Source of the DNA: Melghirimyces thermohalophilus
Lineage (GTDB): Bacteria > Bacillota > Bacilli > Thermoactinomycetales > DSM-45169
Reading direction: 5' to 3'
DNA length: 64,000 nucleotides
NCBI RefSeq assembly: GCF_900102685.1
Contig: NZ_FMZA01000004.1
Coordinates: 62,001-126,000, forward strand
Both the position numbers and the translations under genes were made by a program. The number at the start of each line of letters is the position of its first letter. Position 1 is the stretch's first letter. The notes beneath the pieces were generated by a model. That model did no database searches and was not told the DNA's origin. It worked only from the letters and a program-made list of their open reading frames with translations. Shown here in pieces: positions 55,346 through 64,000 of the stretch.

Positions 55346-55472
55346 GGGGGCTTTTTTATGTGTAGGAAACCGTGAAGTGTTGTGAAAAGCGAGCAGCGGC
55401 ATTTCCGAAGCTGCTCCGACTGCACCCATAGGGCACAAGTCTCGCCAGTCACTTCGTTCCCGGTCTCGCTAC

Positions 55473-55504
55473 AAAAAAAACCGCTGACCTTCCGTCAGCG
55501 GTTT
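55473..55504 (-). terminator. Terminator of the BCCT transporter gene
   Basis: Minus strand ACCGCTGAC/GTCAGCGGT hairpin followed by eight T. The rest of 55353-55472 shows an AGCAGC/GCTGCT hairpin near 55390-55415 and no gene. Confidence 0.88.
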
Positions 55505-55513
55505 TGGTAGCCA

Positions 55514-57037
55514 TTATTTTTCCCCGGATCGGATCGGCTTCGGCCGAGGATTGTCCTCCTGCATCGATTTGAACAGGGAGAAAGCCATTCCGATAATTAC
55601 AAAGGCGAAGGGGAAAGCAGCAATGATGGAGGCTGTCTGCAATCCCTGAAGCCCGCCGGACCACAACAGCACCGCCGCCGAAGCTGCCTGAATCACACCC
55701 CAGGTCAGTTTGACGGACTGAGCAGGGTTGAGGCTGCCCTTCGTCGTCATCATTCCCAGCACAAAGGTGGCGGAGTCAGCGGAGGTGATAAAGAAGGTTC
55801 CGATCAGCAGGATCGCGATGATGGATAGCACTGTACCCAGAGGTACCGATTCCAGCAGTTTAAACAAGGCGGATTCCGTCCCCTGGCTGTTCATCACATC
55901 GACGATGCCCGCCTTATCAAACATCTCGGCGTAAAGGCCGGAGCCGCCGAGGACAGAGAACCAAAGGGCGCTAAACACCGTCGGAACCAACAAAACGCCC
56001 AACACGAATTCCCGGACGGTCCGTCCTCGGGAAACCCGGGCGATAAAGGTTCCCACAAAGGGTGCCCAGGCGATCCACCATGCCCAATAAAAGATGGTCC
56101 AGCTCTGCGTCCATTCCGCCTGCTGCGAGCTTTGGAAGGGGTTCAGGTTGAGACTCATCCGGGGCAGTTCCTGAATGTAACCACCCAAGGTGGTGGTGAA
56201 GAAATCCATGATGAACTTGGTAGATCCCGTAAACAGCAAGAACAGCATCAGGAGGACGGCCAAGGCGATATTAATATTGCTGAGATATTTAATCCCTTTG
56301 TTCAGCCCAGACCATGTCGATGCCATAAATAGCACCGTCACCACCGCGATGATGGTGATTTGCGTGGTAAAGTTATTGGGAATCCCTTCGACTAGGTAGC
56401 CAAGCCCGCCTGAAATCTGAATCGCTCCCAGGCCGAGAGAGGTAGCCACACCGAAAATGGTGGCGAAGACCGCCAGGATATCGATGGTTTTTCCGATAGG
56501 ACCTTTCACCCGATCGCCCAAGAGCGGGTAAAAGGTGGCACTGATGACACCGGGAGCATCTTTCCTGAATTTAAAATAAGCGAGAGCCAAAGCGACCAGG
56601 GTGTAGATCCCCCAAGGATGCAATCCCCAATGGAACAAGGAGTACTGCATCGCATCTTTTGCCGCCGCCCGTGTTCCAGGGTCTCCCGTCGGCGGGGCGG
56701 AGAAGTGGCTGAGCGGTTCCGCCGTCCCCCAGAACACCAGCCCGATCCCCATGCCGGCACTGAACAGCATAGCAAACCAGGTGATATAGCTATATTCCGG
56801 CTCTTCATCGTCTTTGCCCAGGCGTATGTTCCCCATACGGGTAAAGATGAGAACAACGACAAAAACCAAAAAACCAGTGGCAGACAGCAGATAAAACCAA
56901 CCAAATTTGTCTTGAATCAACGACTGAATCTGACTGGTGATCTCGCCTGCCTGTTTCGGCATCACCGTACCCCACAGGATAAACAACACAGCGATCAAAA
57001 GGGAGATACCAAAAACAGCCTTGGAAACCTTTTTCAC
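55514..57037 (-). CDS. opuD: BCCT-family betaine/carnitine/choline transporter (OpuD-like)
   Basis: 507 residues with 12 helices. Family signatures: AMLFSAGMGIGLVFWGTAEPLSHF and FYWAWWIAWAPFVGTFIARVSRGRTVREF, with the aromatic Trp box for the trimethylammonium group. Gly-betaine uptake for osmoprotection is the most likely job; choline or carnitine cannot be excluded. GGTGGG precedes the ATG. Own promoter and terminator. Confidence 0.9.
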   Translation of the reverse strand: MKKVSKAVFGISLLIAVLFILWGTVMPKQAGEITSQIQSLIQDKFGWFYLLSATGFLVFVVVLIFTRMGNIRLGKDDEEPEYSYITWFAMLFSAGMGIGLVFWGTAEPLSHFSAPPTGDPGTRAAAKDAMQYSLFHWGLHPWGIYTLVALALAYFKFRKDAPGVISATFYPLLGDRVKGPIGKTIDILAVFATIFGVATSLGLGAIQISGGLGYLVEGIPNNFTTQITIIAVVTVLFMASTWSGLNKGIKYLSNINIALAVLLMLFLLFTGSTKFIMDFFTTTLGGYIQELPRMSLNLNPFQSSQQAEWTQSWTIFYWAWWIAWAPFVGTFIARVSRGRTVREFVLGVLLVPTVFSALWFSVLGGSGLYAEMFDKAGIVDVMNSQGTESALFKLLESVPLGTVLSIIAILLIGTFFITSADSATFVLGMMTTKGSLNPAQSVKLTWGVIQAASAAVLLWSGGLQGLQTASIIAAFPFAFVIIGMAFSLFKSMQEDNPRPKPIRSGEK

Positions 57038-57174
57038 ATTAACCCACCTTTAAAGGATATTAACGTTATGTTCATTCCCTCTCAACAAAAATATAAACAC
57101 AATCATGACCCTCGGGACTGTCCTTATTATGTCTGATTCGGCGCCATTTTTTTCACGACGGACTACAATAAGCG

Positions 57175-57203
57175 AATTTATCGAAAAAATCTAGGACTGT
57201 CAA
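57175..57203 (-). promoter_or_regulatory. Promoter for the BCCT transporter
   Basis: Minus strand TTGACA, 17-base spacer, TAAATT; leader of about 130 bases with no recognised element. Confidence 0.75.
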
Positions 57204-57208
57204 TGGAA

Positions 57209-57239
57209 AGAAAAACCGCCCGGCTTTAAGCCGAGCGGT
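57209..57239 (-). terminator. Terminator of murC
   Basis: Minus strand ACCGC-CGGC/GCCG-GCGGT stem followed by TTTTCTTT. It lies right against the BCCT promoter. Confidence 0.88.
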
Positions 57240-57251
57240 GAAGAACCGTTT

Positions 57252-58649
57252 TTAGCCTTTACTTTTTTCCTTTTGCCGGGCTTTCAAAGCCGGTACCAGA
57301 TTGTGCGCCACCCGCCAGATGTCTCCGGCTCCCATGGTGATCACCAGATCTCCGGGGCGAGCATGATTCAAAAGATAAGTTTCCACTTCTTCTTTGCTTG
57401 CCCGGTAGACGGTATTGGGGTTGCTGTTTTTCTTCACCATCTGGGCCAGCCGTTCCGAGGTAACTCCTTCGATCGGAGGCTCACCCGGCGGTGAATAGAT
57501 ATCAGTCAAAACCAGTTCATCCGCTTCTGCAAAAGCACGGCTAAATTCATCCATCAACAGATGAGTTCGGGAAAAACGCTGCGGCTGAAACACCGCCAAA
57601 ATGCGGCGATCCAGTGCCTTCAAACCTTTGAGAGTGGAGATGATTTCTGTGGGATGATGTGCGTAATCATCCACCACCATGATCTCGTCCACTTCACCGA
57701 TCACCTGAAAACGGCGTTTGGCACCCTGAAAACGGGACAGGCCGTCAACCGCCTGCTCAAAGGTGAGTCCCGCTTCCAAACAGACCACGACAGCTGCCAA
57801 GGCGTTGGCCACATTATGACGACCAGGAATGTGAATCGTCACCTCTCCCAGGGAGGTCCCGTGATGTCGAACGGTAAACTGAATCCGATTCAGTACCTGT
57901 CGGATATCTGTGGCGATATAGTCGGCCTCCGTGTCCAGAGCATACGTGATGATCCGAGCATCGCTCTCTTGGGCGATCTCCTTGAGGTACGGATCATCCC
58001 ATCCCAGGACGGCGACACCATCCGGCTTCACTTGGCTGAGAAACTGGCGATAGGCATCTTTTAGGTTTTCAAAGCTCCCATCATAATTTTCCAGATGATC
58101 GGATTCAATGTTGGTAACGACAGCGATCTGGGGTTCATACTCCAGGAACGTGCCATCACTTTCATCTGCCTCCGCCACCACATAGGGGCTCGCTCCAGCC
58201 TTGGCATTGCTGCCCAAGCTGACCACTTCCCCTCCGATCACGTAGGTGGGATCGGCTCCACTCTCTTCCATTGTCTGAGCGATCATGGAGGAGGTGGTTG
58301 TTTTTCCGTGCGCCCCAGCAACAGCGATTCCTTTTTTATCGTTCAAGAGATTGGCCAGCATCTGGGAACGGTGGAATACCGGCATCCCTTTCTCTCGCGC
58401 CGCTTTCAGCTCCACATTTTCCTCGGGTATGCTGGAGGAATAAACTACCCGATCCGCCCCTTCCACCAGGACGGCTTGATGACCGATATGGATTTCCGCC
58501 CCCAAAGCTGCCAACCGTTGGATCAATTTATTTTCAGCTACATCGGAACCGGTTACCCGGTACCCCATCTCCAGGAGTACCCGGGCGATAGCGCTCATCC
58601 CGTAGCCACCGATACCGATGAAATGTACATGTTCCTTGGGATTCAACAC
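57252..58649 (-). CDS. murC: UDP-N-acetylmuramate--L-alanine ligase
   Basis: 465 residues, first amino-acid addition to the peptidoglycan precursor. HFIGIGGYGMSAIARVL at the N-terminus, ATP loop VAGAHGKTTTSSMIA, EADESDGTFLEYEP, TNIESDHLENYD, and VVDDYAHHPTEI. Located 14 bases after folC in the same direction. In B. subtilis murC is elsewhere, so this placement differs. GTG start assumed; the next codon, TTG, is also possible. Confidence 0.96.
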   Translation of the reverse strand: MLNPKEHVHFIGIGGYGMSAIARVLLEMGYRVTGSDVAENKLIQRLAALGAEIHIGHQAVLVEGADRVVYSSSIPEENVELKAAREKGMPVFHRSQMLANLLNDKKGIAVAGAHGKTTTSSMIAQTMEESGADPTYVIGGEVVSLGSNAKAGASPYVVAEADESDGTFLEYEPQIAVVTNIESDHLENYDGSFENLKDAYRQFLSQVKPDGVAVLGWDDPYLKEIAQESDARIITYALDTEADYIATDIRQVLNRIQFTVRHHGTSLGEVTIHIPGRHNVANALAAVVVCLEAGLTFEQAVDGLSRFQGAKRRFQVIGEVDEIMVVDDYAHHPTEIISTLKGLKALDRRILAVFQPQRFSRTHLLMDEFSRAFAEADELVLTDIYSPPGEPPIEGVTSERLAQMVKKNSNPNTVYRASKEEVETYLLNHARPGDLVITMGAGDIWRVAHNLVPALKARQKEKSKG

Positions 58650-58663
58650 CTACTCACCCACTC

Positions 58664-59983
58664 TCAAAAACTTGATTCCCGACCCAGTGTTTTTTTGATT
58701 TCCGATATTAGAAACAACGTTCCTGTCACCAGAATGGCATCCTGATCGTTGGCTTCAGCTCGAAGTTGTTGAAGCGCCTTGTCCGCTCGGGGTTCCCAAT
58801 CGATCTCCACATCAGGGCACAGTTGAAGCGCTTTTTCCCGGAGTTGTCGAGGATCCAGTCCCCTGTGGTGGGAGACGCCCGTCACCATCACACGGTCCGC
58901 CAGTGGAAGAAGCGGGCGCAAAATGGCATCCACATCCTTATCCTCGAGCACCCCGATCAACAGATGGAGGCGGTCATATCGAAAATCCCGGATCGCCGAT
59001 GCCAGGGCTTCCGATCCCTCCTGGTTGTGGGCCCCATCCAGAATGATTTCCGGCTGTCGAGCCACCCGTTCCAGCCGACCGGGCCAGTCAACTTCCGCCA
59101 TCCCTTTCAAGATGTCTTCATCATCCATCACGGTGGCGTAATACTGGCGCAACACCTCCAGGGTCATCAGAGCGACAGCTCCGTTTTCCAACTGGTGAGC
59201 TCCCCGAAGGGGCACAGAAACCTGTTCCAAATGGCGGAACGGGCCCTGAAATTGAAAAGATCCGCCTTCCTCACCCTGGGAGAGCACCTCTAGATCAAAT
59301 TCATGACGGAGCCGGTACAACTTGCTACTTTTTTCCTTAGCCACCGACTCAACCACTTCCAGCGCTTCCGCCTGGCAACCGGTCACTACAGGCACTCCGG
59401 GTTTGATGATCCCCGCTTTCTCCTGGGCGATGTCGGAAATCCCCTCCCCCAATATATAGGTATGGTCATGCCCGACATTGGTGATGACGGAAACCAACGG
59501 ATAAACCACATTGGTGGAATCCAGACGACCGCCTAACCCGGTTTCCCATACCACAAACCATGGCACGGCCTCCTTGGCGAAGTAAAGGATCGCCACCAGT
59601 GTCCAAAATTCAAAGGGCGTTACCTGATCTCCCTCCATCTCTTCCACCAGCGGGGCCAGACGGCCGGCCCAATAGACAAAGGATTTCTCAGGAATCGGCT
59701 GACCGTCCATGCTGATCCGCTCATTCCAATCTTTCATATAGGGAGAGATAAACATCCCCGTCGGAAAGCCCGATTCTTGCAGGACGGAAGCGATCATCGC
59801 CGCTGTCGATCCCTTCCCGTTGGTCCCGGCGATATGGATAAACTTCAACCGGCGCTCCGGATGATTCAACCGTTCCAGGATCCACTCCATCCGTTCCAAA
59901 CCGGGGCGGATTCCCTGAGTGCAATTGGTTTCCATCCAGTCAAAAACTTCGCTTGCTGTGGAAAAAAACGCATCATCTGTCAT
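58664..59983 (-). CDS. folC: Bifunctional folylpolyglutamate synthase/dihydrofolate synthase
   Basis: 439 residues. Mur-ligase-like: FIHIAGTNGKGSTAAMIASVL (P-loop near residues 52-58), FISPYMKDWNERI, VWETGLGGRLDSTNVVYP, VITNVGHDHTYILG, and DGAHNQEG. Adds glutamates to folates. Directly downstream of valS as in Bacillus. Confidence 0.96.
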   Translation of the reverse strand: MTDDAFFSTASEVFDWMETNCTQGIRPGLERMEWILERLNHPERRLKFIHIAGTNGKGSTAAMIASVLQESGFPTGMFISPYMKDWNERISMDGQPIPEKSFVYWAGRLAPLVEEMEGDQVTPFEFWTLVAILYFAKEAVPWFVVWETGLGGRLDSTNVVYPLVSVITNVGHDHTYILGEGISDIAQEKAGIIKPGVPVVTGCQAEALEVVESVAKEKSSKLYRLRHEFDLEVLSQGEEGGSFQFQGPFRHLEQVSVPLRGAHQLENGAVALMTLEVLRQYYATVMDDEDILKGMAEVDWPGRLERVARQPEIILDGAHNQEGSEALASAIRDFRYDRLHLLIGVLEDKDVDAILRPLLPLADRVMVTGVSHHRGLDPRQLREKALQLCPDVEIDWEPRADKALQQLRAEANDQDAILVTGTLFLISEIKKTLGRESSF

Positions 59984-60034
59984 GTTTGTTTCGCCCCTTT
60001 CTATCCATCGATTCCCAACGGGGATAAAACGGGA

Positions 60035-62689
60035 TTATTCCCCTCTCAGTTCTTTGAGGCGGTTGACCACCTTCTCCCGCTTCTCCCGGTACTCCCGACC
60101 TTTTTGCCGTTCTTCCTCCACAACGTGGGCAGGCGCTTTGTTGACAAATCCCTCATTGGCCAGCTTCTTCTCCACCCGTTCCACTTCCTTATCCAACTTT
60201 TTCCGCTCCCCTTCCAACTTAGCGATCGTCTGTTCAATATCGATCACACCTTCCAAGGGGAGGAAAATTTCCGCGCCGGTCACCACCAGAGCCATCGCCC
60301 GTTCCGGACGGCGAAGCGACGGGTCCACCTCCAACCGATCCACTCCGCACAAGCGACGAATCGCTGCCTCGTTGTTCCGGAAGGCAGGCACGGCTTCCTC
60401 TCCCGCACGGATCAACAGATCCACCTGCTGTTTGGGCATAAGATCCATTTCCGCCCGGGTATTCCGAACCGCCCGAATCGTCTCGATCAAAATCTCCATT
60501 TCACCCACGGCTTCCGGCGCCTCAAAGCGGGATTGGCTCTGGGGCCAGGATGCCACCGTGATGCTATCCCCTTCCACGGGAAGATGTTGCCGGATTTCTT
60601 CCGTAATAAAGGGCATGAAGGGGTGAAGCAGGCGCAGGGACTGATCCAACACATAAGCCAACACGGATCGGGTGGAGTCTTTAGCAGCCTCATCATCACC
60701 GTATAGGGGAAGTTTGGCAAATTCGATATACCAATCGCACAACTCATCCCAGATGAAATGATACAGGGATTGTCCCGCGTCTCCGAAATCGTAGCGGTTG
60801 AGTCCCGCCGTCACCCGCTCCACCGTTTCATTCAAGCGATGCAAAATCCACCGGTCCGCGGTAGACAGGGGACCGTTCAAGGAAAGATCCTCCGCCTTGA
60901 CTCCTTCCAGGTGCATCAAGGCAAAGCGGGATGCGTTCCAGATCTTATTGGCGAAATTGCGGGCAGCTTCCACACGTTCCCAGCGGAAACGGACGTCGTT
61001 CCCCGGGGTGACTCCAGTAGACAACATAAACCGGATGGCATCGGCCCCGTATTTCTCAATCACTTCCATCGGATCGACGCCGTTGCCCAGGGATTTGGAC
61101 ATCTTACGCCCCTCGGCATCACGCACCAAACCATGGATCAGCACATCCCGGAAAGGTTTGGTACCGGTAAATTCCAAACCGCTGAAGATCATTCGAGCCA
61201 CCCAGAAGTAGATGATGTCGTAACCGGTTACCAGCACATCCGTCGGGTAGTAGCGCTTCAGGTCCTCCGTCTCTTCCGGCCAACCCATAGTGGAGAAAGG
61301 CCACAAACCAGAGCTGAACCAGGTGTCCAGCACATCTTCATCCTGATGAAGATGCTCTCCGCCGCATTTCGGGCAGTGATCGGGATCTTCCCTAGCGACA
61401 ATCGTTTCACTGCAATCGGTGCAATACCACGCCGGGATCCGGTGCCCCCACCAGAGCTGTCGGGAAATGCACCAGTCGCGGATATTTTCAATCCAGTGGA
61501 GATAAATCTTTTCAAACCGCTCCGGCACAAATTGGACGCCTTCACCGGAACGGATATCCTGAATCGCCTTTTCGGCCAGCGGTTTCATTCGCACAAACCA
61601 CTGCGTCGACAGATAGGGCTCCACCACCGCACCAGAACGTTCACTGTGACCAACAGAATGGGTATGCGCTTCGATTTCCGTCAATACCCCCGCTTCTTGA
61701 AGGTCATCGACAATCTTCTCCCGACATTGGAAACGGTCCAAGCCCTGGTAGGGACCGGCGTTTTCATTCATCGTACCCGTTTCGTCCATCACCAAGATTT
61801 GCGGCAGATCATGACGCAACCCGATTTCAAAGTCATTGGGATCGTGCGCCGGCGTGATTTTCACCGCACCGCTACCAAATTCGGCATCCACGTGTTCATC
61901 GGCTACAATCGGAATCTCCCGGTTGACCACCGGTAGGATCACCGTTTTTCCGACCAGATCCCGGTACCGATCATCCTCAGGATGAACAGCCACTCCGGTA
62001 TCCCCCAACATCGTCTCCGGTCGGGTGGTGGCCACGCGAATCGATCCGCTACCGTCTTTCAAGGGATAGTTCATATGATACAGGTGCCCTTGCACCTCTT
62101 TGTGAATCACTTCGATGTCCGACAGGGCGGTCTGCGTAGCGGGATCCCAATTGATAATATATTTGCCCCGGTAGATCAGACCTTTTTGATACAAGCGGAC
62201 AAAAACTTCCCGCACCGCTTGAGATAATCCTTCGTCCATCGTGAACCGTTCCCGGGAATAATCCAGGGAGAGGCCCAACTTTCTCCATTGATTTCGGATA
62301 ATCTGAGCGTAATGCTCTTTCCAGTCCCACACCTGTTCCAGAAATTTTTCCCGGCCGAGATCGTGGCGGCTCACCCCTTCCTCCCGCAGGCGAGCTTCCA
62401 CCTTGGCCTGAGTAGCGATGCCCGCATGGTCCATCCCCGGGAGCCAAAGGGCATCATAACCCTCCATCCGCTTCCAGCGAACCAGGATGTCCTGCAAGAT
62501 ATTGTCCAAAGCATGCCCGATATGCAGATAACCGGTCACGTTTGGCGGCGGAATCACCACAGAGAAGGGTTTCTTCTCCGGATCTTTGCCCGCCTCAAAA
62601 AACCCTCCCTCAATCCAATAATCGTACCATTTGTCCTCTGCCCGTTTCGGGTCGTATGCGGTGGGCAGATTGGATGGTTGTTCAGCCAA
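60035..62689 (-). CDS. valS: Valyl-tRNA synthetase
   Basis: 884 residues, class I synthetase. HIGH motif in [15 protein letters not shown] (56-59), CP1 editing domain with [20 protein letters not shown], CxxC zinc pairs ([22 protein letters not shown]), KMSKSLGNG near residue 528, anticodon-binding helices, and a C-terminal coiled coil ([20 protein letters not shown]). Expression is under a T-box leader at 62716-62990. Confidence 0.97.
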   Translation of the reverse strand: MAEQPSNLPTAYDPKRAEDKWYDYWIEGGFFEAGKDPEKKPFSVVIPPPNVTGYLHIGHALDNILQDILVRWKRMEGYDALWLPGMDHAGIATQAKVEARLREEGVSRHDLGREKFLEQVWDWKEHYAQIIRNQWRKLGLSLDYSRERFTMDEGLSQAVREVFVRLYQKGLIYRGKYIINWDPATQTALSDIEVIHKEVQGHLYHMNYPLKDGSGSIRVATTRPETMLGDTGVAVHPEDDRYRDLVGKTVILPVVNREIPIVADEHVDAEFGSGAVKITPAHDPNDFEIGLRHDLPQILVMDETGTMNENAGPYQGLDRFQCREKIVDDLQEAGVLTEIEAHTHSVGHSERSGAVVEPYLSTQWFVRMKPLAEKAIQDIRSGEGVQFVPERFEKIYLHWIENIRDWCISRQLWWGHRIPAWYCTDCSETIVAREDPDHCPKCGGEHLHQDEDVLDTWFSSGLWPFSTMGWPEETEDLKRYYPTDVLVTGYDIIYFWVARMIFSGLEFTGTKPFRDVLIHGLVRDAEGRKMSKSLGNGVDPMEVIEKYGADAIRFMLSTGVTPGNDVRFRWERVEAARNFANKIWNASRFALMHLEGVKAEDLSLNGPLSTADRWILHRLNETVERVTAGLNRYDFGDAGQSLYHFIWDELCDWYIEFAKLPLYGDDEAAKDSTRSVLAYVLDQSLRLLHPFMPFITEEIRQHLPVEGDSITVASWPQSQSRFEAPEAVGEMEILIETIRAVRNTRAEMDLMPKQQVDLLIRAGEEAVPAFRNNEAAIRRLCGVDRLEVDPSLRRPERAMALVVTGAEIFLPLEGVIDIEQTIAKLEGERKKLDKEVERVEKKLANEGFVNKAPAHVVEEERQKGREYREKREKVVNRLKELRGE

Positions 62690-62715
62690 AATGAGACCCC
62701 CTTTAATTCGGTCAA

Positions 62716-62752
62716 AATAAAAACCCCTTCATCCCCTAAAGGACGGAAGGAG
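62716..62752 (-). terminator. T-box controlled terminator before valS
   Basis: Minus strand CTCCTTC ... GTCC pairs with GGGG ... GAAGGGG, followed by TTTTTATTTT. Mutually exclusive with the antiterminator formed by the T-box sequence just upstream. Confidence 0.88.
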
Positions 62753-62990
62753 TTGTTCCGCGGTACCACCTTTTTTCACCGGCGGCGTCGCACCGGTGCT
62801 CTCAATATCCGTAACGTGGATCGACGGTCCGCCTTACTCTTCTTCTGGCGGACAGCTCCAGGGTGACATTCGGCGAGGTTTCACCTGGAGGTCTTTCAGC
62901 CTGAGGACCTCCTCTCTGAAAGGCTCAGCCTGCCTACTCTCCCCTTCACAGCCGATATCGTTTGCTCATTCTCCAAGTATAACCTGTTCA
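62753..62990 (-). ncRNA. T-box riboswitch for valS
   Basis: Minus strand contains the T-box sequence AAGGTGGTACCGCGGAAC (62755-62772) just before the terminator, preceded by a long stem I region beginning GGGGAGAGTAGGCAGG. A GTC valine codon in GAATGTCACC (62865-62867) fits the specifier position. Uncharged tRNA-Val is expected to stabilise the antiterminator and allow valS transcription. Confidence 0.95.
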
Positions 62991-63091
62991 CAGGTCCTGC
63001 GTCAAATCTTCCCAACTCCATCACCAGGAAAGAGGAGTGATCCCATGGATTCACTCCCTTCAAACGTAGGGATATGCAGGAAAAAATGATT

Positions 63092-63241
63092 TCACATTCC
63101 GAAGGCCTGCTGCACACTTTCCCACATCAACTGTGGATTTGCGAGAAAGGCCAGCAACAAGACCGTGCTGAGGAGCATAAAACTGAGCGCTAAAATGATC
63201 AAAATTCCACGGTACATACTTCGTACAGTTGATTTCACCAC
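63092..63241 (-). CDS. Short single-helix membrane protein
   Basis: 49 codons reading VVKSTVRSMYRGILIILALS, then FMLLSTVLLLAFLANPQLM, then WESVQQAFGM and TGA: a basic start, one hydrophobic helix of about 20 residues and a short tail. A full AGGAGG lies upstream, but the gap to the GTG is 13 bases, longer than usual. It lies between the valS T-box and the CotS-like gene, same strand. Family unknown; likely real but uncertain. Confidence 0.5.
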   Translation of the reverse strand: MVKSTVRSMYRGILIILALSFMLLSTVLLLAFLANPQLMWESVQQAFGM

Positions 63242-63365
63242 GGCTAAGACAAAACCTCCTTTGCCTACCGTTATCTAAGGATTATTGTGCGCTTTTCCCG
63301 TCGACTTGTCCACCCTGTTTACTGTTTTTTTCATGAAAAGGCTCACCCTGAGGCTGTTATCTGTC

Positions 63366-63391
63366 AAAAAAAAAAGCCGGTGAAGACCGAC
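63366..63391 (-). terminator. Terminator of the CotS-like gene at the right edge
   Basis: Minus strand GTCGGT-CTTC-ACCGGC followed by ten T. Confidence 0.8.
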
Positions 63392-63411
63392 AAATGGATA
63401 AGCGATTTCGA

Positions 63412-64000
63412 TTATGGATGGCTTCTGGATGGTTTCTTTCTCGCAGCACGGACGCCGGCCACCGCGCGAGGGCTTTTTTGACTGCGATTGTTTTTCTCTG
63501 CTGTCCAGACTCGACGCACCCATTCCTGGAACAGGTGCAAACGATCGATTTCCCCCTCCAACTGGCGGACGGATGCAGATTCCGACACGGTCGGCCGTGG
63601 TTGGTAATAAGCAGAAAGAGCTCGCATCACCGACTCCGGATAGGAAAGATGGAGGGCCAGCAAGCGCTGTTCTTTCTCTTTGAGGGGATTCTGCTTTTGA
63701 TATATATCCAACAGAGAGAAGGGATCGACAACCTCCTCACTGTCAAAGGGAAGGAACCGGCGCAAAAACATAGCGATATCGATGACTGGACTCCCCACCC
63801 CGCCGTGGTCGAAATCGATCCAACGCCACCCGCTTTTCCCCACCAACAGATTATGAGGATGGAGACGCCCATGAATCAAAGCCGTTCTCGGTGCGGGTCT
63901 CCCTTCCACTTTTTCCAGCCCTTGCACCGAAAAGTTGATAGCCTTTTCAATTTCATCAATATAAGATAGAAACGTCTTCTCAAAGGGGGAGACAAATTCT
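63412..64000 (-). CDS. CotS/YutH-like spore-coat kinase-fold protein (N-terminus outside window)
   Basis: 196 residues visible; the frame is open to the window edge (EFVSPFEKTFLSYIDEIEKA at the cut), so the N-terminal lobe is missing from view. The catalytic loop reads LIHGRLHPHNLLVG: the family Asp of HGD is Arg, while the Asn and the downstream DFD of WRWIDFDHGG remain. The CotS/YutH coat-protein group includes such degenerate kinases. The C-terminal tail is very basic (RAVAGVRAARKKPSRSHP). Probably a structural coat protein and not an active kinase. Confidence 0.75.
   Translation of the reverse strand, partial: EFVSPFEKTFLSYIDEIEKAINFSVQGLEKVEGRPAPRTALIHGRLHPHNLLVGKSGWRWIDFDHGGVGSPVIDIAMFLRRFLPFDSEEVVDPFSLLDIYQKQNPLKEKEQRLLALHLSYPESVMRALSAYYQPRPTVSESASVRQLEGEIDRLHLFQEWVRRVWTAEKNNRSQKSPRAVAGVRAARKKPSRSHP

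Noticed and set aside
63275-63523. 82-codon minus-strand frame near the right edge
   Set aside because: It runs through the terminator and T-run of the CotS-like gene and overlaps its coding end in another phase; a shadow.

Overview
This window is a stretch of chromosome from an endospore-forming Firmicute. The evidence is the set of sporulation genes (spo0B, spoIIB, spoIVFA/FB, LysM and CotS-type coat proteins), the Gram-positive leader RNAs, and a gene order that follows the Bacillus subtilis series valS-folC-comC-spoIIB-maf-radC-mreBCD-minCD-spoIVFA-spoIVFB-rplU-prp-rpmA-spo0B-obg-pheB. The fairly high GC content, the many TTG/GTG starts and the rearranged flanks suggest a thermoactinomycete-like member of Bacillales (Kroppenstedtia/Desmospora/Melghirimyces type). 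That placement is inference. No rRNA, tRNA, CRISPR array, prophage or intact insertion sequence was seen.

Layout. 1-7.3 kb: YrzE-like membrane protein, PAP2 phosphatase, then the minus-strand block ruvC-ruvA-ruvB-DUF2905-queA-tgt-yajC, and a lipoprotein. 7.3-13 kb: a decayed Gln-rich gene, DUF2512, feoA with a split feoB, a CzrA/CDF zinc-efflux pair, yebC. 13-18 kb: a spore-coat pair (CotS-like kinase fold plus a repeat-rich LysM protein), a GDSL hydrolase and an ABC-2 exporter. 18-23 kb: lysine permease under a lysine riboswitch, gnd, a second methionine aminopeptidase and a broken transglutaminase-like gene. 23-30 kb: trehalose operon with a glucose-type PTS permease, and a secreted M6 metalloprotease. 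30-36 kb: amino-acid cluster pheB-hom-thrC-thrB-pheA, then ilvE behind its own ykkC-family riboswitch. 36-38.5 kb: tyrosine phosphatase, fructosamine kinase and nucleoside transporter. 38.5-53 kb: the conserved obg-to-comC block, with an mhqOD-type quinone detoxification pair between spoIVFA and minD. 53-64 kb: EcsAB, BCCT transporter, murC, folC, valS with T-box, a small membrane ORF, and a CotS-like gene cut by the window edge.

Regulation is unusually readable. There are four leader RNAs: a lysine riboswitch, a ykkC-class element before ilvE (the ppGpp type is the most likely by context), a valS T-box, and a probable L21 leader. Two repressor operators lie inside promoters (TreR and CzrA), and there are about two dozen intrinsic terminators. 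The ilvE leader is the most interesting item: it would tie branched-chain amino-acid transamination to the stringent response and separate ilvE from the Phe/Thr operon upstream. Two multi-lesion pseudogenes, a split feoB and an unusual triple palindrome after feoB are the other main oddities.
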